A stretch of 64,000 bases of DNA from an uncultured Pseudodesulfovibrio sp. (GTDB lineage: Bacteria; Desulfobacterota; Desulfovibrionia; Desulfovibrionales; Desulfovibrionaceae). Below, one piece after another: positions 18,901-26,265 of this stretch; position 1 is the first letter of the stretch, and each line of letters starts with the position of its first letter. The notes under the pieces were generated by a model, which saw nothing but the letters and a program-made list of their open reading frames with translations, had not been told where the DNA came from and ran no database searches. The translations under genes were made by a program, and so were the position numbers. Where the stretch lies: positions 2,810,001 through 2,874,000 of the forward strand of contig NZ_OY776488.1 in assembly GCF_963675635.1 (NCBI RefSeq), given 5' to 3'.

Positions 18901-19110
18901 CAGCACCTCATCAATCGTGCCCGCCGGAAGCTGCGGATTGATCCGCTCGATGGCCGCACGCAACGGCTTTAGCAACAACACGTCATCCAGCCGCGCCCGT
19001 GCCCCACTCCCGTCCGCCTCGGGATTCAGGTCCGGGCCGTGAACATGGGTATACCCTTCATCTTCAAACCAACTGATGGCGAGTTTTTCGAGAGCGTCTT
19101 CGTTAATCAT
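15979..19110 (-). CDS. hsdR: Type I restriction enzyme R subunit
   Basis: Motor and nuclease subunit of a type I restriction-modification complex. The 1043-aa protein has an N-terminal PD-(D/E)XK nuclease (Asp142 in RRPDLIVYI; Glu156 and Lys158 in AVIELKS). A superfamily 2 translocase follows, with Walker A TQGSGKS (302-308), DECHRSQYG as motif II, TGTPIS as motif III and IARVNR as motif VI. The C-terminal helical region docks on HsdM. Length is normal. The ATG at 19110 lies 12 bases after the abiC stop. It is part of the hsdM-rhuM-hsdS-abiC-hsdR operon. Its GC-rich codon use matches hsdM and rhuM. Confidence 0.95.
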   Translation of the reverse strand: MINEDALEKLAISWFEDEGYTHVHGPDLNPEADGSGARARLDDVLLLKPLRAAIERINPQLPAGTIDEVLHLVQKLSHPITVKANQAFHRLLREGVEVSYKRGGENVEDRAFLIDFHDVNANTFWIVDQLTIRGSKGNRRPDLIVYINGLPLAVIELKSPVKEDVGVDEAFHQLQTYKQELLDLAMFNEALIASDGIQARVGSLTANREWFLPWRAVKSEEDRPSFEYELKGIVKGFFDRTLLLEYIRDFVLFEADDSSTIKKIASYHQFHGVRQAVAAAVKAASEHAPSELKGRGGVIWHTQGSGKSISMCCLAGKLIRHPDLANPTLVVITDRNDLDGQLYETFCKAGDLLADSPIQADDRGELRQILNEKQSGGIVFTTIQKFSLDKDETKFPVLSDRRNIIVIADECHRSQYGFKGKLDEKRNAFVAGYAQHMRDALPNATFTGFTGTPISQEDKNTQAVFGEYVSIYDIEQAQLDGATVPIFYESRLAKLDLNQDELPLIDEKVDEVTEDEETSQAEKTKGKWAALAKLVGAEPRIRQVAEDLVDHFEARLEVVDGKAMIVCMSREICVEMFDALVKLRPQWAGNQLADGTYDPSDGAIRIIMTACASDRRELQNHHYSKTQKKALEKRFKDLDDPLKIVIVRDMWLTGFDAPCAHTMYIDKPMKGHNLMQAIARVNRVFKGKQGGLVVDYIGIASELKNALHTYTRSGGRGGQPTIDVYEAFYVLKEKLQTARDIFHKFDYSAYKTKAVELLPPAADFVVATEERKKEFFDVVVAMTRAQSLCGTLDEAVAIRDEITFFQAVKIFIDKTTATKGKQTRQEKDAILNQLLARAVVPEGVDDIFALAGLDKPDISILSEEFLDDVRNMEHRNLAVELLEKLLRDEISARSRRNTTQERKFSERLKESLLKYRNRAIETAQVIEELIQMAKDLNEALKRGDKLGLNPSELAFYDALEENESAVRELGDDVLKKIAKELTEKLRKNVTVDWQHKDSVRAKMRNLVRRILKKYKYPPDAQKEAVAEVLRQAESLADDWSEAA

Positions 19111-19122
19111 GGGGAACTACCG

Positions 19123-19779
19123 TTAGTTATCATTTTCTTCTGACATGAACTGAATCAGAAGTTCCTTATATGCAGCTTCATCAATGTTGAATAGTATCCT
19201 GCTGTAGGGCAACGGGTCCATTTGATCTATCCCTAAGTCGTAGCCATCTCTGGTCATATCCAAATAGTCATTAAACTCTTGATAATCAGTGTAGTGCAAA
19301 CGCTGTCTTTTGATTGGATCAGCAAGAATTTGTTTTTTTCTAATAAGAAAACAACCCAAACCATCAGCAAATTGAGCTACCATTTCAGCTTCTGGCATAT
19401 TGATGGGATTGTCGAATTGGCCATCCTTGCCATGCGAGGCTCCACCATAGGCATTTCGGAGTTGGCCTAACCAATGAACCACTCCTTTACTCAGTTGGGA
19501 TAATTTTATGTTTGCATCATCGTCATGATTTAATTCGATAACCTCTAATACCTTCTTATACAGCTCTGTTAAGTCTTCTTTTTTCCCTACTGCTTTCCCA
19601 TAATCTTCCAGTATTGTTTTAAAAGTGCTTTCGAGGAATGATTTTGCTGTATCAAGCACAAGCGAAGGGTCATCTTCTCTAATCGCAAGTTCTAAACGTT
19701 TTATTTGATCTCCTAGGTGCGCAAGCGAAATGTTATCAATAACTTGCCCAGACCTAGCTTCAAAATGGGTAAGGCTCAT
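19123..19779 (-). CDS. Abortive infection C-terminus (Abi_C) family protein
   Basis: A 218-aa soluble helical protein. The block LGQLRNAYGGASHGKDGQ matches the Abi_C signature (RNxYGxxHG), a region suspected in this family to act like a HEPN-type RNase active site. The chosen ATG overlaps the hsdS stop as ATGA, so translation is coupled; the longer reading uses TTG. Placement between hsdS and hsdR means it is expressed with the restriction enzyme and could be a back-up death effector when restriction fails. The gene is visibly more AT-rich than hsdR and hsdM, consistent with insertion into the operon. Confidence 0.8.
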   Translation of the reverse strand: MSLTHFEARSGQVIDNISLAHLGDQIKRLELAIREDDPSLVLDTAKSFLESTFKTILEDYGKAVGKKEDLTELYKKVLEVIELNHDDDANIKLSQLSKGVVHWLGQLRNAYGGASHGKDGQFDNPINMPEAEMVAQFADGLGCFLIRKKQILADPIKRQRLHYTDYQEFNDYLDMTRDGYDLGIDQMDPLPYSRILFNIDEAAYKELLIQFMSEENDN

Positions 19780-21020
19780 TGCCAATCACTCACATTTAGT
19801 TTGCCTGAGATAAGTTCGGGTAACAGCGTATCCCTAACGTTTGAAAGCTCAGAGTTCTCTCTAAGGTTGTTTTCGATTTTTGAATAAATGTCAGAGACGA
19901 TTTTAGAATATATTTTAATCAGTCGTGCGGAAGGCACCACCACGGTTATAGGTTTGAAGTTTTTCTTACTGATTTCAGCGAACGTGGTCCCACTGGCTCT
20001 CTGTAGGATTTTATCCATAACGGAAACACACCATTGAAGAACATATTCTGGGGAAAGAGCTTTCTCACATTTCATGCCTATATAACCCTGATTAATTGCG
20101 ATCGGTACTTTTGCCAATGCAAGATAGCCAACAGGGGCACGAGAAGAAAGTAACACTGTATCAACAGGCAATAGGCCAGAATTAATTTTTTGCAGCCCCT
20201 CTTCCGTAATCTTTCTAGCTGTTTCAATTAGTATTTTAGCACTGCTTCCCGAAAGATCCTTGGGTGTTGTCCAGTGGACTATCCCCCCATCCCAATATTC
20301 CGGCTTCTTGGTTGAAGGCGTACTACCTCCAACTACGGTTACTTCGTTTCCGATTTGCCCAATTCGCCATCCCTCAGGGATCAGGCCTAGCTCGGACTCC
20401 ACCAGCTTGTCGGGGAAGAGGGAAGCTGTTTCCGCATCCATGCCTTCGGGGTGCCTGCCTTCCATCTTCGCCTTGACCGGGTCGAAGTCCACGAACCAAC
20501 TCTTGAACAACGCCTGCGCCATGGCCTCCAGCGTCTCATTCATGCGCCGGTTCAGCTCGATCTTGTCGTCCAGCGTCCCGAGGATATGGGCTATGGCTTT
20601 TTGGGTTGTCACTTCGGGCCAAATGATATTGATGGGGTGCACATGGTTACGATTCAATGTAGGGTTTGCTGCTCCTACATCCATGGATAAAAGTTTATCC
20701 CCTCTCTCTTTAAAGAAATAATAAACAAACCGAGGGGCGTTGTTGTGAAAATCTTTGACCCAGAGAGTTGTGTCATGTGGCCAGTAGGCCCCGTCGACAT
20801 AATAAACACTTCCAATGGTCCCCTTACGCCCAAGAATAACACCAGGTCCTTGGACCATTGAAGTGTCATGATAGCTTTGTATTCCACCAGACGAAACGAC
20901 AGGAACATCGCCTGGACGTTGCTGCTTTTTGGTAATATCAAACCCTCTTTGCAGAGTTGCTTGCTCTCCAATAGTCGTTTTGAACCATCCCTCAGACAAT
21001 TGTACTTCTTTATTTTCCAT
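19776..21020 (-). CDS. hsdS: Type I restriction-modification specificity subunit
   Basis: Determines the bipartite DNA target of the type I complex. The 414-aa protein has the usual order: target recognition domain 1 (about 1-150), a conserved helical spacer (LGTLDDKIELNRRMNETLE, ALFKSWFVDFDPVKAKMEG), target recognition domain 2 (about 215-370) and a second spacer (ENNLRENSELSNVRDTLLPE). The start ATG lies within the rhuM end. The spacers are GC-rich like hsdM, while both recognition domains are AT-rich, which points to domain swapping. Target sequence cannot be read from the protein. Confidence 0.94.
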   Translation of the reverse strand: MENKEVQLSEGWFKTTIGEQATLQRGFDITKKQQRPGDVPVVSSGGIQSYHDTSMVQGPGVILGRKGTIGSVYYVDGAYWPHDTTLWVKDFHNNAPRFVYYFFKERGDKLLSMDVGAANPTLNRNHVHPINIIWPEVTTQKAIAHILGTLDDKIELNRRMNETLEAMAQALFKSWFVDFDPVKAKMEGRHPEGMDAETASLFPDKLVESELGLIPEGWRIGQIGNEVTVVGGSTPSTKKPEYWDGGIVHWTTPKDLSGSSAKILIETARKITEEGLQKINSGLLPVDTVLLSSRAPVGYLALAKVPIAINQGYIGMKCEKALSPEYVLQWCVSVMDKILQRASGTTFAEISKKNFKPITVVVPSARLIKIYSKIVSDIYSKIENNLRENSELSNVRDTLLPELISGKLNVSDWQ

Positions 21021-22059
21021 CACGCCCCGCCTTCCTTTCCCGCTCCAACGTCTTGGCAGAAGCTCTCAAATCCTCAATGTAGGCCTTATCCGCCTCCTGC
21101 TGTTCCTCAAGCCGCCGCTTCTCGGCGAACTTGTCGTATTCCGCTTTTGCATGGGCCACTGCGTCTTTGTGGCGCACGCTTCCCGCCCCCTCAAGGACGG
21201 GGAGATCCACATCGCCCAGGAACTTGTCGAGGAAACCCTGCCAGTCTTCCATAAAGATATTCTGCCGACGCTGGGCGCGGAATTCCGCCTGATCCAGGAA
21301 CATCACCGTGATACGGTTGAGGGTGTCGATCTCTTTTTCGTCGAGATAATTTTTGGCCGTCTCGACATCCCTTTTCAGCACCCGCGAGCCTTTGTAATTG
21401 GTCAGCCCCATGTCCCGCAGTCCCGCATTGGCCCGCGTCTTGATGATTTCAGCCGCAGTCAGCCCCGTGGCGGCATAGTGCATCTTGTTCTGCATCGTCG
21501 CGAAGAAGAGCTGGGTCTCCTTTTCGCCCTCGCGGTAGTCGTTCGCCAACGAAAAGATGTTGCGAATCATCAGGTAGACACGGGCCTCGCTGGCTCGGAT
21601 CTCCCGTATCCGCGCCAACAGTTCTTCAAAGTAGTCAGCGCCACCGGACGCGCCCTTGAGGCGCTCATCATCCAGCGTAAAGCCTTTGACGAGATATTCG
21701 CTTAATCGATCTGTGGCCCACTTGCGGAACTGAGTGCCCAGCTTGGAGCGAACCCGAAAGCCGATGGCAATGATCATGTCCAGATTGTAGTGATCAATCA
21801 GCCGCTTGACCTCTCGTTCTCCCTCGGTTTGAACTATTAAGTATTTCTTAATAGTTGCCTCAGGCAACAGCTCCTCATCTTCGTAAATGGACGAAATATG
21901 TTGATTTATATTAGAGACGGAAGTCCCATAGAGTTCCGCCAGAAGCTTTTGAGTCAGCCAGACGGATTCGCCTTCCAGCCTCACCTGAAGCGGCTTATCC
22001 AGCCTCTTGCCTTGATAGACGAGCAGCTCACCCTGCGGGCGTTCGTTGTTATTCGGCAT
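21010..22059 (-). CDS. rhuM: RhuM family protein (virulence RhuM)
   Basis: A 349-aa cytoplasmic protein of the RhuM family, first named in Salmonella pathogenicity island 3 and often found in type I restriction operons. Characteristic blocks are VWLTQKLLAELYGTSVSNIN, IDHYNLDMIIAIGFRVRS and QFRKWATDRLSEYLVKGF, which resemble a KilA/Bro-like DNA-interacting N-terminus. A helical coiled C-terminus is rich in Glu, Lys and Arg. The ATG at 22059 overlaps the hsdM end by 11 bases and has GGAGAAG upstream; a longer open frame to 22095 lies wholly in hsdM. Molecular role unknown. Confidence 0.88.
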   Translation of the reverse strand: MPNNNERPQGELLVYQGKRLDKPLQVRLEGESVWLTQKLLAELYGTSVSNINQHISSIYEDEELLPEATIKKYLIVQTEGEREVKRLIDHYNLDMIIAIGFRVRSKLGTQFRKWATDRLSEYLVKGFTLDDERLKGASGGADYFEELLARIREIRASEARVYLMIRNIFSLANDYREGEKETQLFFATMQNKMHYAATGLTAAEIIKTRANAGLRDMGLTNYKGSRVLKRDVETAKNYLDEKEIDTLNRITVMFLDQAEFRAQRRQNIFMEDWQGFLDKFLGDVDLPVLEGAGSVRHKDAVAHAKAEYDKFAEKRRLEEQQEADKAYIEDLRASAKTLERERKAGRDGK

Positions 22060-23701
22060 AGCCCAGCTTCTCCAGGTTTGCTCGAATCTCGCCATCCAGC
22101 CGCTGGCCCTCGGCCATCTGCTCGAACAGAGTCGAGGTCAAAGCCGCCATCTTTTCTCCAAACGGGATGCCGTCGTCCTCTTCCTCGGGAGCGCCGACAT
22201 ATCGGCCTGGCGTCAGCACATAGTCATGCTTGCGGATATCCTTTAATTCGACCGAGGCACAGAATCCGGCCTCGTCCGCATACGGCGTCTCGGCCTTGTC
22301 GCCCATCTGCCAGTTCAGCAGGGTATGCGCTATCCGCAGGATGTCTTTCTCGCGGTCAAAGTCGCGTAGGACACGATCGATCATGTAGCCGCAATTCCGG
22401 GCGTCGATGAACAGCACCTCGCCGGTCCGGTCGCGCAACGTCTCAATATTCTGTCCGTTGGATTTGTCCTTGTTCAGGAGCCAGATACAGGCCGGGATCT
22501 GTGTGTTGGTGAAAAGCTGTCCAGGCAGGGCCACGATGCATTCCACAAGGTCCGCATCGACAATCTGACGGCGGATATCCGCCTCGCCGTTGGTCGCGGT
22601 GGACATGGAACCATTAGCCAGCAGCAGGGCCATTTTCCCCTTGGGCCCAAGGTGGTGGATCATGTGCTGCATCCACGCAAAGTTGGCGTTGCTATCCGGC
22701 GGCACTCCGTACTTCCAGCGCACGTCGTCAGCCAGTTTGTTTGCGCCCCAGCCGCTGATGTTGAACGGCGGGTTCGCCATGATGTAATCAAAACGCTTGT
22801 CGGCATGCTGGTCATTGCCAAAGGTGTCGGCAGGCTCCTTGCCGAAATCGAACTCAATGCCCCGAATGGCCATATTCATGGCTGCCAGCTTCCACGTGGT
22901 CGGGTTTGACTCCTGGCCGTAAATGGACAGGTTGCCGACCTTCCCGCCATGGGTCTCGACGAATTCCTCACTGGAAACGAAAAAGCCGCCTGAACCGCAA
23001 GCCGGGTCATACACTCGGCCCTGGTAGGGACGGAGCATCTCGACGATCAGCGTTACAATGGATTTGGGCGTGTAATACTGGCCGCCCTTCTTGCCTTCCG
23101 CCGCCGCAAATTGTCCTAGGAAATATTCATACACATGCCCAAGGATGTCCTTGGCTTTCAAGCTCTCGTGCTCAAATGGAATGGTGTTGATCAGGTCCAT
23201 GACCTCGGCCAGCTTGGAGCTCTCAACCTGAAGCCGGGCAAAGTCCTTGCTCAACACGTTCTTGAGGACCGGGTTTTCCTTCTCGATGGCGTCCATGGCA
23301 TCATCAAGCAGGTTGCCCACGCTCTTGAATTCAGCCCCCCAAGGCAGCTTGGAACCGGGGTTGAGCTTCACGCATTCGAGCAACGTGGACCAGCGGCCTT
23401 TCTCCGGCACCCAGAACACGTTGGCCTCGGTGTAGTAGTCGCGCTCCTCAAGCTCTCCATTCAAGAGTTCTTCGTCTTCCAGGTCATCATCGAGATAATA
23501 TTCATGGTCGGAGTCAGCGAACTGCGCCTTCAGCTCCTCCTGGCGTTGCACGAAGCTGTCACCGACATATTTCAGAAAGACCAACCCGAGCACGACGTGT
23601 TTATACACCGCCGCATCCAACGAAGGGAGCAGCTTACAAGCTGCATCCCACAGCCGCTTATCCAGTTTTTTGAGAAACGCATATTGTTCCAATGCAGTCA
23701 T
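22049..23701 (-). CDS. hsdM: Type I restriction-modification methyltransferase subunit
   Basis: N6-adenine methyltransferase subunit of the type I system. It has the HsdM N-terminal helical domain (residues 1-130). The SAM-binding motif is DPACGSGGFF (about residue 235) and the catalytic motif is NPPFN (about 315), followed by the C-terminal tail that contacts HsdR. The ATG at 23701 (MTALEQYAF) follows AAAAGGA at proper spacing; the open frame reaches 23743 without a binding site. It is the first gene of the hsdM-rhuM-hsdS-abiC-hsdR operon and gives 550 aa, a normal length. Confidence 0.95.
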   Translation of the reverse strand: MTALEQYAFLKKLDKRLWDAACKLLPSLDAAVYKHVVLGLVFLKYVGDSFVQRQEELKAQFADSDHEYYLDDDLEDEELLNGELEERDYYTEANVFWVPEKGRWSTLLECVKLNPGSKLPWGAEFKSVGNLLDDAMDAIEKENPVLKNVLSKDFARLQVESSKLAEVMDLINTIPFEHESLKAKDILGHVYEYFLGQFAAAEGKKGGQYYTPKSIVTLIVEMLRPYQGRVYDPACGSGGFFVSSEEFVETHGGKVGNLSIYGQESNPTTWKLAAMNMAIRGIEFDFGKEPADTFGNDQHADKRFDYIMANPPFNISGWGANKLADDVRWKYGVPPDSNANFAWMQHMIHHLGPKGKMALLLANGSMSTATNGEADIRRQIVDADLVECIVALPGQLFTNTQIPACIWLLNKDKSNGQNIETLRDRTGEVLFIDARNCGYMIDRVLRDFDREKDILRIAHTLLNWQMGDKAETPYADEAGFCASVELKDIRKHDYVLTPGRYVGAPEEEDDGIPFGEKMAALTSTLFEQMAEGQRLDGEIRANLEKLGYAE

Positions 23702-24046
23702 TTCTTTTTCCTTTTCAGATTCAGTGCGATTGGGGAAAGTCATAATACACAGGCAGGGAAATGTGAAACACGAATTATGCTTATAGAAGATATGACAAGC
23801 TGGTTTAACAACATATCGCCAAGCCCGGTGGTGTGCCCCTACCCCGGCAAAAGCCCTGAAGAGTATAGAAAATAAGGGGTTCCCTATTGAGTCCCTTCGT
23901 ATTTTAATCCATCTCCCATTATCAATTTTACGCGCGTAGTTTCCACTCTGTGGAATCCATTAGCATTACACTGCCTATTAAATCGAAGCATAGGGCTCCA
24001 AAACGGAAGGGGAGCCTTTAGTAAACAAACATCCAAGGAGTTACAA
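23702..24046. other. Divergent intergenic region upstream of hsdM
   Basis: About 345 bases between the leftward restriction operon and the rightward 227-aa gene. It should carry both promoters. No coding frame, RNA or strong repeat was recognised. Confidence 0.5.
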
Positions 24047-24730
24047 ATGTCCGCATTCGATTTCGTAGACACGATTGACGAGATGGAAGGTCAAGATTTT
24101 TTGAAAGTGGTTGGCGGCTCTGTTGCAGGTGTTGGCCTCTTTGCAGCACTGCCTCTTTTTGGCTCTATCGGCACGATTACCGCCGGTGGAGCCATCCTTG
24201 GCTCACTGCTCGGGGCTGGAGCCGGAATGGCGATAGTGGCAGAAGATGAAGAAGCCCGCAAGTCAATCCGTAGTAGCGCAGATTACCGCAAAGAGCAGGA
24301 GTGGTCCGCCTCTGTTGCTGCGCGCCAAAGCCTGGTCGACGCCTCGAATTCCATGGAGGGCTACCTGAAATCCGTCAAACTGATCTATGCCCTAGCTGCA
24401 GCCTGCGTGGCCCAAGAGGAGGGGCAGGATGTTCTTTCCCTTACCAAAGAAAAGCTGGATGGGATATTTGCAGTCTGGCACCCTCAAGAACTGCAGGAAG
24501 AACTAAAGCTCCTTTTTCAGAATGCCCCTACGTTTTATGATGTTGGGCTCATGATAAGAGATGCTTTCAAGCGTGATGAGATTGATGGAGCTCGATTTAT
24601 TGATTCGGCAGAAGGCATGATGATCCACCTTGACTCCATCGGGCTCATAAATTTGGGTAACATTGAAGATGAATGGAATGCATTCAAAGTCGGCCTGATT
24701 ACCGATACCTCTTCATCTGAAGAGGTTTAG
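24047..24730 (+). CDS. Uncharacterised glycine-zipper membrane protein (227 aa)
   Basis: Not recognised. Residues about 18-66 are two hydrophobic, glycine/alanine-rich segments (VVGGSVAGVGLFAALPLF; GGAILGSLLGAGAGMAIV) that look like a glycine-zipper hairpin able to insert into membrane. The rest is helical and acidic, with a TerB-like feel (LIYALAAACVAQEEGQDVLS). The ATG follows AAGGAG. It converges on the WYL-controlled operon across a terminator at 24743. A similar Gly-rich hydrophobic stretch exists in the 751-aa protein of that operon. Membrane-active effector or partner is a guess from this resemblance. Confidence 0.6.
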   Translation: MSAFDFVDTIDEMEGQDFLKVVGGSVAGVGLFAALPLFGSIGTITAGGAILGSLLGAGAGMAIVAEDEEARKSIRSSADYRKEQEWSASVAARQSLVDASNSMEGYLKSVKLIYALAAACVAQEEGQDVLSLTKEKLDGIFAVWHPQELQEELKLLFQNAPTFYDVGLMIRDAFKRDEIDGARFIDSAEGMMIHLDSIGLINLGNIEDEWNAFKVGLITDTSSSEEV

Positions 24731-24742
24731 TAAAAACAATGA

Positions 24743-24769
24743 AAGGGCTTCCTGCTAGAAGCCCTTTTT
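24743..24769. terminator. Terminator between convergent genes
   Basis: AAGGGCTTC pairs with GAAGCCCTT across a six-base loop, flanked by a T-run. It serves the 227-aa gene and lies beside the stop of the convergent 496-aa gene. Confidence 0.8.
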
Positions 24770-24774
24770 AATTG

Positions 24775-26265
24775 CTATGGAGACCATTGTAGCATTCGTT
24801 TGTATTCTTGATCCAGGTGTGCGTCGACTGCATCAATATCCAAGCTCCCTACACGATACCATGCTGTCATCTCTTTATAGGCTAGGTTGCCAAAACGAGC
24901 CCAAGCTATCAGATTAGTTCTAAGCATAAACTGAATTATGTCGCCACCAGATTTCAGTCCTGCATCGCAGGCATCCACAATGCACAGTGAGCCATGGGAA
25001 ACTAAAAGCATACGTCTTAACTCAGGATTATTGGCACTTGGGATACACTCTTTCCAAGGAGCGTCATGGTAAACCCGCTGTTTAAAGGTCCACATTATAC
25101 GAGTAAGGAGTTCGGAGATTAGTACGGGAATAGCCATCGCTAAGCCATGACGGAAGTCATACCCTTGTTCGAAAACTTGTACGCAAACGGTTGCGAAGCT
25201 TTGCCTATACTGACCAAATTCGCCAACGTTAACGAACTGCAACAAGGAAAAAAAGGGAATCGGAATACCAGAGCCACGCCCTTGTGCTCCAGAGGAACCT
25301 GCGACGTCCGAGAACAAGTGTCCCAGCCAATTAGTAAAGCCAGCAAAAACTTTGGACACAAGATTCGTGCCTTGTAATTCATAACTTTCAGTATCTACTG
25401 ATATGATTTTCCCAGAATCAACAAAATGGGCAGTATTCGTGAATTGAGCCAGTATTGAAAAAAACAAACCGACAAGATCGGGAGAGTGTGCAAGGTTCTT
25501 TATGTGGTGGTTTTTCGTACTCATTCTGAAAAGGCCATCTACATCTCCACCGTGGCGATGGTCATAGTTGACTTTGTACTTACGCTCCAAAAAACCAATC
25601 GCACTTTTCGTCGGATTTCCGCCTTCCTGAGCTCCTTGCCAGCCTAGCATAGACGCAAACTTTTCTACAGCCCCGTCTACGGCTTTGTCTGAGAACTCGC
25701 CCAACTTACTACTGCCCGGCAGTCCAACAAAAAGGATATCAACCAAGCCACCAATAAAGCCGCAAGTGACAGCAACCATATAATCATATTTATCACAGTG
25801 CGCTGCTTTTAGAGTGAAATCCTCATTAATTCTTTTTTCAATTGAGATTCTCTGACTGTCAGTCATGAGAGAGTCGAATGGATCTTTGGTCAGATCTAAT
25901 CCATTCCTCTCAGCATACATTTGGGCAGAGGCTACGTACTCTTTCCATCCGACAGACTCGGGTGCTTCAACTATGTCCAGCTGAGATAAGAAAGGTATTT
26001 TTTCAGGAGGGGCACTATCACTATCGGTGAGCAAATTTTCCATCATTGTGACATACAAATTGCACATTGCCACATCTTGAGATTCAAGGCTCACGCGCAA
26101 CCCTTCGATAGTGCATGCGATTTCTTCGCGTCGCTGACTGCGTGCGTCTGTCCGCCTGTCAAGCTCCTCTAAAGTTGAAAGAGCTCTGCCCAACTGTACT
26201 TGGCCTTGGTCGAGCTGGTGCTTTTGCACCAGAACGACCGATGCCTCTTCATTCTTGTTGTCCAT
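24775..26265 (-). CDS. Uncharacterised 496-aa protein, histidine-rich, possible membrane metal-dependent hydrolase
   Basis: No family assigned. The first 70 residues form a charged coiled coil. Residues about 160-185 are hydrophobic (VAVTCGFIGGLVDILFVGLP). A histidine cluster follows: His236 and His238, then NHHIKNLAHSPDLVGLFFS (253-271), then NWLGHLFSDVAGSSG with His316 and Asp320, followed by PIPFFSLL. The spacing is reminiscent of YdjM/DUF457-type membrane-bound metal hydrolases, but this is inference from pattern only. The start ATG overlaps the stop of the 751-aa gene by one base (TAATG), so the two are translationally coupled and probably act together. It is the last gene of the WYL-led operon. 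Confidence 0.7.
   Translation of the reverse strand: MDNKNEEASVVLVQKHQLDQGQVQLGRALSTLEELDRRTDARSQRREEIACTIEGLRVSLESQDVAMCNLYVTMMENLLTDSDSAPPEKIPFLSQLDIVEAPESVGWKEYVASAQMYAERNGLDLTKDPFDSLMTDSQRISIEKRINEDFTLKAAHCDKYDYMVAVTCGFIGGLVDILFVGLPGSSKLGEFSDKAVDGAVEKFASMLGWQGAQEGGNPTKSAIGFLERKYKVNYDHRHGGDVDGLFRMSTKNHHIKNLAHSPDLVGLFFSILAQFTNTAHFVDSGKIISVDTESYELQGTNLVSKVFAGFTNWLGHLFSDVAGSSGAQGRGSGIPIPFFSLLQFVNVGEFGQYRQSFATVCVQVFEQGYDFRHGLAMAIPVLISELLTRIMWTFKQRVYHDAPWKECIPSANNPELRRMLLVSHGSLCIVDACDAGLKSGGDIIQFMLRTNLIAWARFGNLAYKEMTAWYRVGSLDIDAVDAHLDQEYKRMLQWSP

Noticed and set aside
24775..26265. Firm assignment of the 496-aa protein to the YdjM/DUF457 hydrolase family
   Set aside because: Only the histidine spacing is suggestive; membrane topology and the aspartate motif do not match well enough by eye, so it is kept as a hint only.
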